Shown: piece by piece, positions 16,505 to 26,002 of the stretch
Layout: the number at the start of each line of letters is the position of its first letter
Position numbering within the stretch: the first letter of the stretch is position 1
Origin: JAWKWH01 sp963669285
GTDB taxonomy: Bacteria; Pseudomonadota; Alphaproteobacteria; Rhizobiales; Rhizobiaceae
Reading direction: 5' to 3'
NCBI GenBank assembly: GCA_963669285.2
Contig: CAXXSI010000014.1
Coordinates: 248,001-312,000 of the forward strand
DNA: 64,000 nucleotides
Notes under the pieces: generated by a model
The model's input: only the letters and a program-made list of their open reading frames with translations
Databases searched by the model: none
Told to the model about the DNA's origin: nothing
Program-made: the position numbers and the translations under genes

Positions 16505-17469
16505 TGACGGAGAAAGCGGACTACGGAAAGCTGATTGACGAGGAGACCTGGGCTTTTATCAAGCGAACCGCTGCCTGGTATCCTGACGACACGGTCGACA
16601 AGCCAATCGCGGAGCAACGCAAGATCTATGATGCCATGTGCAGGGAGTTTTTCGCCGGGTACCCGAAAGGAGTAACGGCGGAAACTTCAGCGATCGATGC
16701 AGGCGACCATCAGATTCCGATCAGGCGATACCAAAAGGAAAGCGGCAACAATGCCGCCTCTGTGGTTTTCTATCACGGTGGTGGCTTTGTCGTCGGCGGC
16801 CTTGAAAGCCACGACGATGTATGCGCTGAAATATGTGACAGAACGGGTTACTCGCTTGTGTCGATCGACTATCGCATGGCACCCGAGCATGCGTTTCCCG
16901 ACTGCTACAGCGACGCCCTCACGGCGTTTGAATGGGCCGCCGAGGGGATTTCCGAACCGATTGTCCTGGTTGGCGACAGCGCAGGTGGAAACCTCGCAGC
17001 CGCCGTCAGTCATGCCACCCGCGATCATGCAGTCCGGCCGGTTGGGCAAGTGCTTGTCTATCCGGGATTTAGCGGCGACTACACCAAGAATTCATGCCAC
17101 TATCATGCGAATGCGCCGCTGCTGACGCGGCATGATCTTGAATTTTACAGCCATGTACGCGCACGCGGCGATGACGTAACCGATGATCCGAGAGCAGCGC
17201 CGCTGGCCGATACCGACTTCACACGACTGCCACCCTCCGTCATTGTCTCGGCGGAATGCGATCCGTTGTCTGACGACGGCAAGGATTATCGGGACGCTAT
17301 GGTGGCGGCTGGCGGTAAGGCGGTGTGGTTCAACGAGAAGGGCCTGGTACACGGATACCTGCGAGCCCGAAGCACCGTCGGGCGCGCTCGCGACAGTTTC
17401 ACCAGGATTGTGAAGGCCATTGAGGCGTTGGGAAAAAGCGAGTGGCCTTATGACGCGATCGGCGACTGA
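16504..17469 (+). CDS. Alpha/beta hydrolase, hormone-sensitive-lipase type
   Basis: A 321 aa serine hydrolase of the HSL/GDXG group. The oxyanion HGGG motif lies in VVFYHGGGFVVGG, the nucleophile in GDSAGGNLAAA, the acid in SAECDPLSDD and the histidine in LVHGYL, so the triad is complete. The GTG at 16504 is preferred as start because AAAGGAA precedes it; a longer frame from ATG 16489 would overlap caiD by 16 bp. The family hydrolyses small esters, lactones or amides. In this operon it could act on acylcarnitines or a betaine ester, but nothing in the sequence fixes the substrate. Confidence 0.8.
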   Translation: MTEKADYGKLIDEETWAFIKRTAAWYPDDTVDKPIAEQRKIYDAMCREFFAGYPKGVTAETSAIDAGDHQIPIRRYQKESGNNAASVVFYHGGGFVVGGLESHDDVCAEICDRTGYSLVSIDYRMAPEHAFPDCYSDALTAFEWAAEGISEPIVLVGDSAGGNLAAAVSHATRDHAVRPVGQVLVYPGFSGDYTKNSCHYHANAPLLTRHDLEFYSHVRARGDDVTDDPRAAPLADTDFTRLPPSVIVSAECDPLSDDGKDYRDAMVAAGGKAVWFNEKGLVHGYLRARSTVGRARDSFTRIVKAIEALGKSEWPYDAIGD

Positions 17470-17647
17470 CTTGCGTATTGAAGATTGCATCAACGAAACC
17501 TGCCCGTGGTCCGGCAAACCCGTCAGTGCGGATTCGCTCACCGTCTACAAGGGTCAGGTGGTCGGCTTTTGCAACACGGGTTGCCGTGACAAGTTCGTGG
17601 TTGCGATCGCTCATTTTGAAGAAGCGCTTGCGGAGCTGGGGTTATAG
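17450..17647 (+). CDS. Small YHS-like cysteine protein
   Basis: About 65 aa, with INETCPWSGKPVSADSLTVY and VVGFCNTGCRDKF. The pattern (C-P-x-S/T-G-K-x-V, then F-C-N-x-x-C-x-x-x-F) is that of YHS/TRASH-type metal-binding domains. ATG 17450 overlaps the esterase gene by 20 bp and follows a GGAAAAAGCG stretch; TTG 17471 is an alternative. It is the last gene of the operon and its stop overlaps the convergent phosphodiesterase gene by 6 bp. It is probably a metal-binding accessory protein; the exact role is unknown. Confidence 0.6.
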   Translation: MTRSATDLRIEDCINETCPWSGKPVSADSLTVYKGQVVGFCNTGCRDKFVVAIAHFEEALAELGL

Positions 17648-18478
17648 GAACGGCCGGGCCTGCATTGATGACGGGATGGTCACGCCCATGCGTTTGAGGA
17701 TTGTCGGTGCGATCTGCAACTGATCGATCAGCGTGTCATCGGCCGGCGCCTCTCCGCCACCAAACCAGTAGAGCGCAGCATCCTGCTGCAGGTCTTCGCG
17801 TCCACCATGGTGGCCGCGGTCGGTCTGGCCGTGATCTGCGGTGACCATCACCTCGTAACCGTTGTTCAGCCAGCGGGGCAGAAATGCCGCCAACATGACA
17901 TCGGCAACTTCGCAGGCGTGCTCCATTTCAACGCAATCATGCCCAAACCGATGCCCCATCGAATCCAGCGTGCAGGAGTGGAAGATGCCGTAATCGATTT
18001 CGAACCGTTCGGTCAGCATGGTCAGTGTGGCAAACAGATCTGCATCCGACGGCGTCATCTGATTGTTGTGACCGTAGCCAGTCATCGAGTGAAAGCGCCC
18101 ATGGGCAATCGGCGCGCCGGGTTCGTCATATTCGAGGTCGCGCACCATATCCAACGGATAGCGGTGGAAGAACTCGCTCCAGTATGAATGGGTGACTGCG
18201 CAGGTTGTTCCGCCTGCTTTCGTCACTTCTGAAAAGATGTCCGGCTGGCTGACACGGAAGCGGATTTCGTTGGCAAGAACGCCGTGAACCTGTGGCGGCA
18301 CGCCGGTGTGGATCGAGGCATAGCAGGGCGCCGAAATCGACGGCAGCACGGAGCGGGTTTTCCATACACGGGCATCACCGGACTGAACCCAGCCTTCAAG
18401 GTTGCCGAACAGACGGCGCCAGTTGCGCCAGGGAACGCCATCGAGAATGATGAGCAGGAGTTTGTTGTCGAGCGCCAT
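17642..18478 (-). CDS. Alkaline phosphatase family / type I phosphodiesterase
   Basis: A 278 aa metal-dependent hydrolase of the alkaline phosphatase superfamily (nucleotide pyrophosphatase/phosphodiesterase type). The N-terminal LLIILDGVPWRNW supplies a metal-binding Asp, SISAPCYASIHTGVPP is the nucleophile region, and MVTADHGQTDRGHHGG carries the second metal site. No signal peptide is seen, so it is probably cytoplasmic. It is the last gene of the minus-strand peptide-type ABC operon, 45 bp after the ATPase gene. It may process an imported phosphorylated compound, but the substrate is unknown. Confidence 0.75.
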   Translation of the reverse strand: MALDNKLLLIILDGVPWRNWRRLFGNLEGWVQSGDARVWKTRSVLPSISAPCYASIHTGVPPQVHGVLANEIRFRVSQPDIFSEVTKAGGTTCAVTHSYWSEFFHRYPLDMVRDLEYDEPGAPIAHGRFHSMTGYGHNNQMTPSDADLFATLTMLTERFEIDYGIFHSCTLDSMGHRFGHDCVEMEHACEVADVMLAAFLPRWLNNGYEVMVTADHGQTDRGHHGGREDLQQDAALYWFGGGEAPADDTLIDQLQIAPTILKRMGVTIPSSMQARPFL

Positions 18479-18523
18479 GACAGCAGCACCTGATTGGAGA
18501 TTGAGAGATCGGACCGATTTATG

Positions 18524-20161
18524 TCAGTTGCCTGCGCTTTCCATCTTGCGAGTGGACAATACCTTTTCCAGCCAGCCCAGCTGCATTTCCGGAACTGAAG
18601 AAAGCAAAAGATCGGTGTAGTCGTCGAATGGCGGTTTCAAAACCATTGACTTTGGACCATAGCGAACCACCTCGCCCTGGAACATAACCGCAATCGAATC
18701 GGCAATCGCCTTCACGGTGGCCAGATCATGAGTGATAAATAGGTAGGCAACATTTTCAATCTTCTGCAAGTTGAGCAGCAACTTCAGAATGCCGTCGGCC
18801 ACCAACGGATCCAAAGCGCTGGTTACCTCATCACATATGATCAGCTTCGGTTTTGCGGCCAATGCGCGGGCAATGCAAACACGCTGTTTTTGACCGCCGG
18901 AAAGCTCTGCCGGGTAGCGATCGGCAAAGCCCGTGCCCATCTCGATTTCGTCAAGCAGTTCGCCGAGGCGTTTCTCCTTTTCGGCGCCACGCATATTGAA
19001 ATAGAACTCCAGCGGGCGACCGATGATGGTCGAAACGGTCTGACGCGGATTCATTGCGACATCCGCCATCTGGTAGATCATCTGCAATTCGCGCAAATCT
19101 TCGCGCTTGCGGTCCGGCAAGGCCTTCGACAGCTCGCGGCCGCAAAAGGTGATTTTGCCTTCCATGGGGGGCAGCAGACCGGTAATCGCCCGCGCCAGGG
19201 TCGACTTGCCGGATCCCGATTCCCCGACAACGGCCAATGTCTGACCTTCGTGCACCTCTACCGATACATTCTTGAGCACCTTGACCGACCCGCCGCCATA
19301 CGCAGCGGTCACGTTCTCAACCCGCAAAAGAGGATCGTCGGTCGGCTTCTTCTCCTCATGGGCGATCGAGCGGACGGAGACCAGCGCGCGCGTATAGTCT
19401 TGCTTCGGCGCTTCTATGATCTGCTTGGTCAGCCCGTGTTCGACCAGCTTGCCGTGGCGCAGCACCATCATCTCGTCGGAGACCTGGGCCACGACGGCCA
19501 GGTCGTGCGAAATATATAAAGCGGCAACACCGGTTTCGCGGATGGCATCCTTGATGGCGGCCAGCACGTCGATCTGGGTGGTGACATCCAACGCAGTGGT
19601 CGGCTCATCGAAGACGATCAGATCCGGCCGCGAACACAGTGCCATGGCGGTCATGACGCGCTGCAACTGACCGCCTGAAACCTGGTGCGGGAAACGTTTG
19701 CCGATATTGTCCGGATCGGGGAGGCCAAGCGTGTGGAAAAGAGCGATTGCCCGTTCTTCCGCCTCCTGCCGCGTGGCGGTACCGTGCGACAGTGCCGCCT
19801 CGACGACCTGATCGATCAGCCGATGCGCCGGATTGAATGCCGCGGCCGCTGACTGCGCCACGTAACAGACCTCGCGTCCGCGAACACCCTGAATGCCCGC
19901 CTTGTTCTCCTTCATGATGTCGCGGCCGTTTAAAATGACCTGACCGCCGGTGATGCGAACACCACCACGGCCATAGGCCATCGACGAAAGACCAATCGTC
20001 GACTTGCCGGCACCGGATTCGCCAATCAGTCCAAGAACCCTGCCCTTGGCAAGCGTCAGCGACACATCTTCTACAATGACGATGTTTTGCGGGTCCTCGC
20101 CGGGCGGATAGACCGTCGCCTCGATGCGGAGGTTGCGGATATCGAGCAGCGGTTCAGCCAT
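18524..20161 (-). CDS. Dual-ATPase subunit of peptide/nickel-type ABC transporter (DppD-DppF fusion)
   Basis: A 545 aa protein containing two complete ABC ATPase domains. The first has GESGAGKST and signature VSGGQLQRVM; the second, from about residue 270, has GESGSGKST and LSGGQKQRVC. Both carry Walker B segments ending in DEP or DEV. Such a fusion drives oligopeptide, opine or glycoside importers. The start overlaps the upstream permease gene by 8 bp, so it belongs to the operon binding protein - permease - permease - ATPase - phosphodiesterase. The second domain's Walker B reads ICDEVTSALD, with Val replacing the usual Pro. Confidence 0.9.
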   Translation of the reverse strand: MAEPLLDIRNLRIEATVYPPGEDPQNIVIVEDVSLTLAKGRVLGLIGESGAGKSTIGLSSMAYGRGGVRITGGQVILNGRDIMKENKAGIQGVRGREVCYVAQSAAAAFNPAHRLIDQVVEAALSHGTATRQEAEERAIALFHTLGLPDPDNIGKRFPHQVSGGQLQRVMTAMALCSRPDLIVFDEPTTALDVTTQIDVLAAIKDAIRETGVAALYISHDLAVVAQVSDEMMVLRHGKLVEHGLTKQIIEAPKQDYTRALVSVRSIAHEEKKPTDDPLLRVENVTAAYGGGSVKVLKNVSVEVHEGQTLAVVGESGSGKSTLARAITGLLPPMEGKITFCGRELSKALPDRKREDLRELQMIYQMADVAMNPRQTVSTIIGRPLEFYFNMRGAEKEKRLGELLDEIEMGTGFADRYPAELSGGQKQRVCIARALAAKPKLIICDEVTSALDPLVADGILKLLLNLQKIENVAYLFITHDLATVKAIADSIAVMFQGEVVRYGPKSMVLKPPFDDYTDLLLSSVPEMQLGWLEKVLSTRKMESAGN

Positions 20162-20981
20162 TGCCGCGTCCTCCCTTCAGGTCGGTCGTTCTGTTCAATA
20201 CCCAGTCGGCAACCAGATTGACCGAAATCGCCAGCAGGGCGATGGCGGCGGCCGGAATGAGCGCTGCCGGAATACCGAAGACAATGCCGTCCTTGTTTTC
20301 CTTGACCATACCGCCCCAATCGGCCTCAGGTGGCTGAATGCCAAGTCCCAGGAACGACAGTGTCGAGATGAACAGCACGGCGAAAATGAAGCGGAGACCG
20401 AATTCAGCGACAAGCGGCGACAGCGCATTCGGTAGAATTTCGCGGAAGATGATCCATGGTGTGCCTTCACCGCGCAGCTTGGCCGCTTCAACGAAATCCA
20501 TCACATTGATATCGACGGCGACGGCGCGTGCGAGGCGATAAACTCTGGTACAATCCAGCAGACCAATTACCAGGATCAAAACCAGCGGTGTTGTCGGGAC
20601 AACCGACAGCACGACCAGCGCAAAGATCAGGGTCGGGATCGACATCACAAGATCGATAAAGCGGGACAGGATCTGGTCGAACCACCCGCCGAGAACCGCG
20701 GCTGTGAATGCCATGATCGAACCAAGCGAAAATGACAGGATCGTCGCGAGCGCCGCGATGAATATCGTAATCCGCGCACCGAATATCATCCGCGAGAGCA
20801 GATCACGGCCGAGATTGTCCGTGCCCATCCAATGGGCCGAAGATGCCGGCTCCCAAACATCGCCAACGATGTCTGTCAGCTCATAGGGCGCCACCCATGG
20901 CGCAAACACCGCCACGAACAGGAAACATGCCAATGAAACCAGGCCGATGAGCGCACTGAGCGGAATGCGTTTCAAATCCAT
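20154..20981 (-). CDS. ABC transporter permease, DppC type
   Basis: A 275 aa inner-membrane permease of the peptide/nickel importer family. An N-terminal helix is followed by a large loop with the family motif HWMGTDNLGRDLLSRMIFGARI and five further helices. The EAA-like cytoplasmic loop is VEAAKLRGEGTPWIIFREILPN. ATG 20981 lies 9 bp from the upstream permease gene's stop and the end overlaps the ATPase gene. It forms a heterodimeric channel with the DppB-type protein. Confidence 0.9.
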   Translation of the reverse strand: MDLKRIPLSALIGLVSLACFLFVAVFAPWVAPYELTDIVGDVWEPASSAHWMGTDNLGRDLLSRMIFGARITIFIAALATILSFSLGSIMAFTAAVLGGWFDQILSRFIDLVMSIPTLIFALVVLSVVPTTPLVLILVIGLLDCTRVYRLARAVAVDINVMDFVEAAKLRGEGTPWIIFREILPNALSPLVAEFGLRFIFAVLFISTLSFLGLGIQPPEADWGGMVKENKDGIVFGIPAALIPAAAIALLAISVNLVADWVLNRTTDLKGGRGNG

Positions 20982-20990
20982 ACCCGCCCC

Positions 20991-21951
20991 CTATTTTGGA
21001 TGCCGCAAACGCGGATTGGCAATAATCGCCGATATGTCCGCCAGCATGTTGAGGCCAATATAAACCCCGGCGAATACGAGCCCGCATGCCTGAACCACAG
21101 GCAGATCGCGTTTGATCACATGGTCGACCAGATATTGGCCCATGCCCGGGTAAACAAAGATCACCTCGACCACGACGACGCCAACGACGAGATAGGCGAG
21201 GTTGAGCATCACGACATTGATAACCGGAGCGATGGAATTCGGAAATGCGTGCTTGCGGATGATCGAGAACATCGGCAGGCCCTTGAGTTCCGCGGTCTCG
21301 ATATAGGCCGACTGCATGACGTTGAGGATAGCCGCGCGGGTCATGCGCATCATATGCGCCAGCACAACCAGTGTCAGCGTGATTGCCGGCAGCATGATTG
21401 CGCCAATGCGGTCGCCAAGGCCCATTCCGTCATACACGGTCGAAACGCTGGTGAACCAGCCAAGCTGGACGGCCAGAAAATACACCAGAACGTAGCCGAT
21501 AAAGAACTCCGGCAACGAAATCGACGTCAGCGTGATCGCCGATATCAACTTGTCGACCCATGTGTTGCGGTAACGAACCGCAATCAGTCCGAGCAGGATC
21601 GAGACCGGCACGGCAATGATGGGCTGCACTTGCAGCCAGGAACAGCGTATTGCCGAAACGCTTGCCAAGGCTTTCGGAAATCGATTGCCCGTTTGTCAGC
21701 GCGGTTCCCAGGTCACCGGTCAGCGCACCGCCAAGCCATTTGAAATAGCGTGTCCAGGCCGACTCGTTCAGGCCGAGTTCCTCGCGCAGATTGGCGAGCG
21801 CTTCAGGTGTCGCGGATTGGCCCAGGATAGCCTGGGCAACGTCGCCGGGCAGCAATTCGACACCGACGAATATGACAATCGAAACCGCGAAAAGGAGCAG
21901 GATGCCCAGCCCGAGACGCTGGGCAACCAGTTTTACCAGAGGGTGGCTCAT
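20991..21951 (-). pseudogene. ABC transporter permease, DppB type, one frameshift
   Basis: From ATG 21951 (MSHPLVKLVAQRLG) the frame gives a typical DppB N-terminus (IVIFVGVELLPGDVAQAILG) to about 21640. It then continues in another frame (IIAVPVSILLGLIAVRYRN) to the TAG at 20991-20993, with the family loop ETAELKGLPMFSIIRKHAFPN. A single missing base near 21633 explains the break. All expected membrane segments and no other stop are present, so the gene is either freshly broken or misread. It would pair with the downstream DppC-type permease. Confidence 0.8.
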
Positions 21952-21961
21952 CGGCCAGCGC

Positions 21962-23536
21962 CTAGGCTTTGAGCCAACACTTGCTGAGCGCAAATCCGTT
22001 CATCAACTGGCCACTCGGATCAACGGCATAACCGTCGATCTTGTCGGTGCTGGCGTCAATGAAGTCGTTGAACATCGGACAGATCAGGCCACCTTCCTCG
22101 TGAAGGATCACAGCAGCTTCACGATAGATCGCCTTGCGCTTTGCCGAATCAAGTTCGGTGCGAGCCGACTTGACCAGCCCGTCGAACTTGTCGTTGAAGA
22201 ACCGCGTGTCATTCCAATCGGCGCCCGTCAGATAGGCGGTGGAGAACATCTGATCCTGTACCGGACGGCCGCCCCAATAGGAGGCGCAGAACGGTTGCTT
22301 GTTCCAGACTTCAGACCAGTAGCCGTCATTCGGCTCACGCTTGACCTCGAGGTTGATGCCAGCCTTCTTGGCCGATGCCTGGAACAGCTGGGCTGCGTCA
22401 ACCGCGCCCGGGAACGCCCCGTCGGCTGTACGCAGAAGGACTGATCCGTCGTGGCCGGATTTCTTGAAGTGGAAGGCGCCTTGTCCGGATCGAAGGCGCG
22501 CTGAGGAATGTCATCGGAGAACAGCGGATATGACGCGTTGATGGAATGTCGTTGCCCAATCCGCCATATCCGCGCAGAATCTTGTCGACCATCTCTTCGC
22601 GATCGATCGCGTATTCAGTGCCAGCCGCAGGTCGTTATTGTCGAACGGTGCGGTATTGCAGTGCATGATGAACACATAGTGGCCGCGGCCGGACACGTCT
22701 GGATCGTCACGCCGGGAAGCCGCTTGACCAGATCGACAATCTTCGGCTCGACGCGGTCGATCATGTGTACCTGGCCGGACTGGAGCGCCGTGTACGCGCG
22801 GTGGCGTCATTGATCACGATAACTTCTGCCTGATCGGCAAAACCACGGTCGGCATTCCAGTCGTTGGGGTTGCGCTCGAAAACATGGCGCACGCCTGGCT
22901 CATCGACCTTCACAGTATAGGGACCTGTGCCAATGCCGGCTGCTGATTGTCCATACCGCCATCGGGCTGGATTATCAGGTGGTAATCGGCCATCAGGTAG
23001 GGAAGGTCGGCATTCGCCTCCTTCAAGGTGATTTCAACATTGTTGCCGTCGGCACGCACGTGTCGATGCCGCGCATGATACCAAGCGCACCCGACTTTGT
23101 GTCTTCACCGGAATGGCGTTCCATGGTCTTCACGACGTCATCTGGCGTCAGCGATTTGCCATTGTGGAATTCAACGCCCTGGCGGATTTTGAAGGTCCAA
23201 ACCTTGGCGTCATCGGATGATCCGACTTCTTCGGCAAGGGCGACTCAGCTCGCCATTGGACGCCAGGTTGACCAGCGTGTCGCCAAATGTGCGTCCGTTC
23301 ACGAACGGCACCGAACTGGCATAGGTCGCCGGGTCGAGACTGTTTGTGACTCACCACCCTGCACGCCGCTTTCAAACGCCGCCTTTTTTGCGGACCCGCT
23401 GCCTGGGCAGCGCTTGTCAGCAAACTGGTCGCGACCGGTGCGGCTATACCGAGCGCGGCGGCACGACCCATGAAGTCACGGCGTTCATTTTACCGGTCGC
23501 AACACGGTGGCTCAGATATTCGAGTTCCTTGGTCAT
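21962..23536 (-). pseudogene. Peptide-type ABC substrate-binding protein, about eleven frameshifts
   Basis: Following homology from frame to frame gives a full-length SBP_bac_5 protein. It has a twin-arginine signal (RRDFMGRAAALG, then an AAQAA cleavage region), KVWTFKIRQGVEFHNGKSLT, DVVKTMERHSGE, GTGPYTVKVDEPG, AIDREEMVDKILRGYGG and a C-terminus with YLTGADWNDTRFFNDKFD. Breaks are inferred near 23486, 23394, 23343, 23243, 23060, 22940, 22797, 22705, 22618, 22542 and 22478, all single-base. Such density with otherwise well-preserved protein sequence argues for poor sequence quality more than old decay. As the first gene of the operon, it would be the periplasmic receptor. Confidence 0.75.
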
Positions 23537-23594
23537 GTTCGAAGTTCCTCCGAAAGCGCGGATTTACCGCTTAGCTGTTATCATGACAGTTATA

Positions 23595-23610
23595 TTGAAC
23601 GTAGGTTCAA
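23595..23610. promoter_or_regulatory. Perfect inverted repeat upstream of ABC operon
   Basis: TTGAAC and GTTCAA separated by four bases lie about 60 bp upstream of the binding-protein start at 23536. Position and symmetry fit a repressor or activator site for the minus-strand ABC operon. No matching regulator is encoded next to it, and the surrounding region has sequence-quality doubts. Confidence 0.35.
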
Positions 23611-23676
23611 CATAAACGCAATAGTCTCCTGTCATTATTCCTATCACATTGCAGCGGCTGTCTGCTGACAGAAAGC

Positions 23677-23984
23677 TAGAGCCGTTCATCTTTAGCTGGA
23701 ATCGTTTGACGCGGCCAATTCGTGATCTGGCGAGGAGCGCAATGCGACGCGGTGCGAGCACCGTTAGCTTTGCGCGACAACGCCCAGAACGCGAAAGAGC
23801 AAGTTGAAACGATTGCAGTGTTCTTTGAAAAATCAGTGTTTTCTCCTGTTCGGCTTGGATGTCTTTTCGCCTCAGCGTCGTCAAAATCCTCGCACGATAC
23901 TCATATCGCGCTTGCGGTGTTTTCCTTGCTGGGACGAAAAATCCATTCCATCAAACTGCTTCCAGATAAAGATGAACGACTCTA
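23677..23984. repeat. MITE-like intergenic repeat, full copy 2 (inverted)
   Basis: A 308 bp block begins TAGAGCCGTTCATCTTTAGC and ends with its imperfect inverse. Its reverse complement aligns along the whole length with 375-685. It lies in the 528 bp gap between the divergent-looking start of the ABC operon and the end of the deaminase gene. The small open frames across it in several directions are not believable genes. The rest of the gap (23537-23676 and 23985-24064) holds only the inverted repeat at 23595 and nothing else recognisable. Confidence 0.85.
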
Positions 23985-24064
23985 AGCAGACGTATTTAGC
24001 GCTTGCAAGTCGGGAATCCGAGGATCACGCGGTTTCGCCGATTCAAATCCGCCTTACGTCTAAT

Positions 24065-24654
24065 TTAGTGGGATAACGTTGTCAGTTTGGAGGATTGGTA
24101 CACTGCTGACATCTCATCATATCTGGAAGCGAGTTCCTCGATCCGTTTAATGGTGACATCGCGATCCGCTTCAGGGAGCAAGTCAGCAAGTTTCTTGAGG
24201 GAATAGCTTTCCCAAAAGGCATTTTTTGCGTTGTAACCGCCGGGCTCAAGAGTGAAGACTTCCTTGAGAATTTTCAGATCGTGCGGAATTGCAAATGCGT
24301 CGCGCGAATCCTCGTGGCTGAACAGATAGTAGAAATTGTCGTAGCCGGTCCATGTATCGCCGACAGGCAGAGCGAACACGGTTCATGGGTGGCAATGAAG
24401 ATGCAATCCTTGGGATCGGGTCGATTTCCGCCGGCATTTCGTAGAACCGTTTCAGGGCGTGGATTTCACCATGCCAAAGCGGATTGTCCAGTTCGTTGTT
24501 TGTCTCCGCCAAAACGAGGGACAGATCGGATTTTCTCAATATCGCCGCACCGAACAGTTTTGTTGCCTTTGGCAACGCCCGCTTCAGTCAACGGTACGAT
24601 GTCGAACTCGATGACATCGAGCAGACGGCTGACAATTTCCCGATCATTGTTCAT
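24065..24654 (-). pseudogene. CDA-fold nucleoside/guanine deaminase-like protein, three frameshifts
   Basis: Restoring frames near 24560, 24425 and 24355 gives a protein of about 196 aa starting MNNDREIVSRLLDVIEF. It contains the zinc deaminase motifs HGEIHA (zinc His and catalytic Glu) and THEPCSLCLSA (two zinc Cys). The first two traced breaks are an extra A in an A run and a missing C. The family deaminates guanine, cytosine or related bases; beside allA, allE and puuE a purine-related substrate such as guanine is the natural guess. Its start overlaps the end of allA by 11 bp, so it belongs to that operon. Confidence 0.7.
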
Positions 24655-25151
24655 CGAAGCGCTCCGGCAGATGGATTTTCGTATGTGTGATCCCGAAAGT
24701 GTGTTCCTCGAGGTTCGAACCGTCACCGCCGCGATCGACAACCAGAAAATCCTGCTGGCTGCCGATGGGAGTGAGAACAGCGTGCCAGACATTGCGCGCA
24801 TAGTTCACACCCTGCCCGGTTTGGTGACGAACACTTCCGGCTCGCCCGGACCTTCCACAGTATCGTGGCAGACAGCCACCAAGAACGGCCTACCCTCAAG
24901 CGGCATGAAAGCCTGGCTGCCGAATGGATGGCGCTCGACAAGCGACAGGGTCAGTGGAAACTGGTAGGGCTGACCGCGAAATATGCTGATCAGCACATGT
25001 GCATTCGGACCTTCGGCCTCGACATTGGCCAGGTCGTGGAACGAGTGCATTTCCCGCTGTTAATCGAAAAACCGTCGGCGCCATCTGCTTCGATGACTTC
25101 TCCGTAAGGTTCGAACAGCTCCCGGGTCAGCGGCTTTGCGATAATCTTCAT
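24644..25151 (-). pseudogene. allA: Ureidoglycolate lyase, two frameshifts
   Basis: From ATG 25151 the protein reads MKIIAKPLTRELFEPYGEVI, and after frame repair continues with FHDLANVEAEG, HPFGSQAFMPLEGRPFLVAV and a C-terminus near GVNYARNVWHAVL and LVVDRGG, the standard ureidoglycolate lyase pattern (about 168 aa). It would split ureidoglycolate into glyoxylate and urea. Breaks: a missing T near 25040 and a missing C near 24813. It follows allE by 4 bp and overlaps the deaminase gene, within a minus-strand ureide operon. Confidence 0.8.
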
Positions 25152-25155
25152 GTGG

Positions 25156-25984
25156 TCAAAAGCCGCCCAGTTTCATGTGCCGATTGACGTCTTTGTAAAG
25201 CAGATATCGGAACCGGCCCGGTCCACCAGCGTAGCAGGCCTGCGGACAGAAGGCGCGGAGCCACATATAGTCCCCGGCCTCGACCTCGACCCAGTCCTGG
25301 TTGAGCCGATAGACCGCCTTGCCTTCGAGAACGTACAGGCCGTGCTCCATGACGTGGGTTTCGGCAAACGGAATCACACCGCCCGGTTCGAAGTTGACAA
25401 TCGTGACATGCATGTCGTGACGCATATCGTCGGGATCGACAAAGCGTGTCGTCGACCATTTGCCGTCGGTATCGGGCATTGGCGTTGGCGCAATGTCGTT
25501 TTCATTGACGACGAACGCCTCGGGTTGTGCAATTCCGTCGACGGCTTCATAGGATTTGCGAATCCAGTGAAACCGTACCGGTGATGTGCCTGCATTGGTT
25601 ACAGACCAATCCGCACCTGGAGGGATGAATGCATAGCCGCCTTCCGCCAGATTGTGGGAGACACCATCAATCACCAGAGACAGCCCGCCTTCAACGACGA
25701 AAAAGGACGGCCTCGGCCTTCTTGTCCGGCTCCGGTCTGTCACTGCCGCCACCCGGTTCGACCTCCATGATGTATTGAGAGAAAGTTTCGGCAAATCCGG
25801 ACAGAGGCCGCGAGATCACCCAAGCGCGCGTGGCATTCCAGAAGGGCAGTTTGCTGGTGACGATATCCGTCATCACGCCCTTTGGAATGACCGCATAGGC
25901 CTCGGTGAATACCGCGCGGTCAGTCAGCAGCTGGGACTGCGGGGGTAATCCGCCGCTTGGCGCATAGTATGATCGGTCGTGCAA
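25156..25984 (-). pseudogene. allE: (S)-ureidoglycine aminohydrolase, one frameshift
   Basis: A bicupin protein of about 275 aa that releases ammonia from (S)-ureidoglycine to give ureidoglycolate. The first cupin starts MHDRSYYAPSGGLPPQSQLL; the second contains HVMEHGLYVLEGKAVYRLN with metal-binding residues and GDYMWLRAFCPQACYAGG, the characteristic C-terminal motif. The two frames join near 25700, where one extra T in a T run (A run on the plus strand) explains the shift. It lies between puuE-uraD and allA, in pathway order. Confidence 0.85.
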
Positions 25985-26002
25985 TTCCGGTCCCTCCGAT
26001 GA

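Noticed and set aside
24000..24064. Possible tRNA-like T-loop (GATTCAAATCC)
   Set aside because: No matching acceptor stem, anticodon arm or CCA end could be folded around it.
23564..24076. Several small open frames on both strands
   Set aside because: They fall across repeat copy 2 and its flanks, with no family likeness or ribosome-binding sites.
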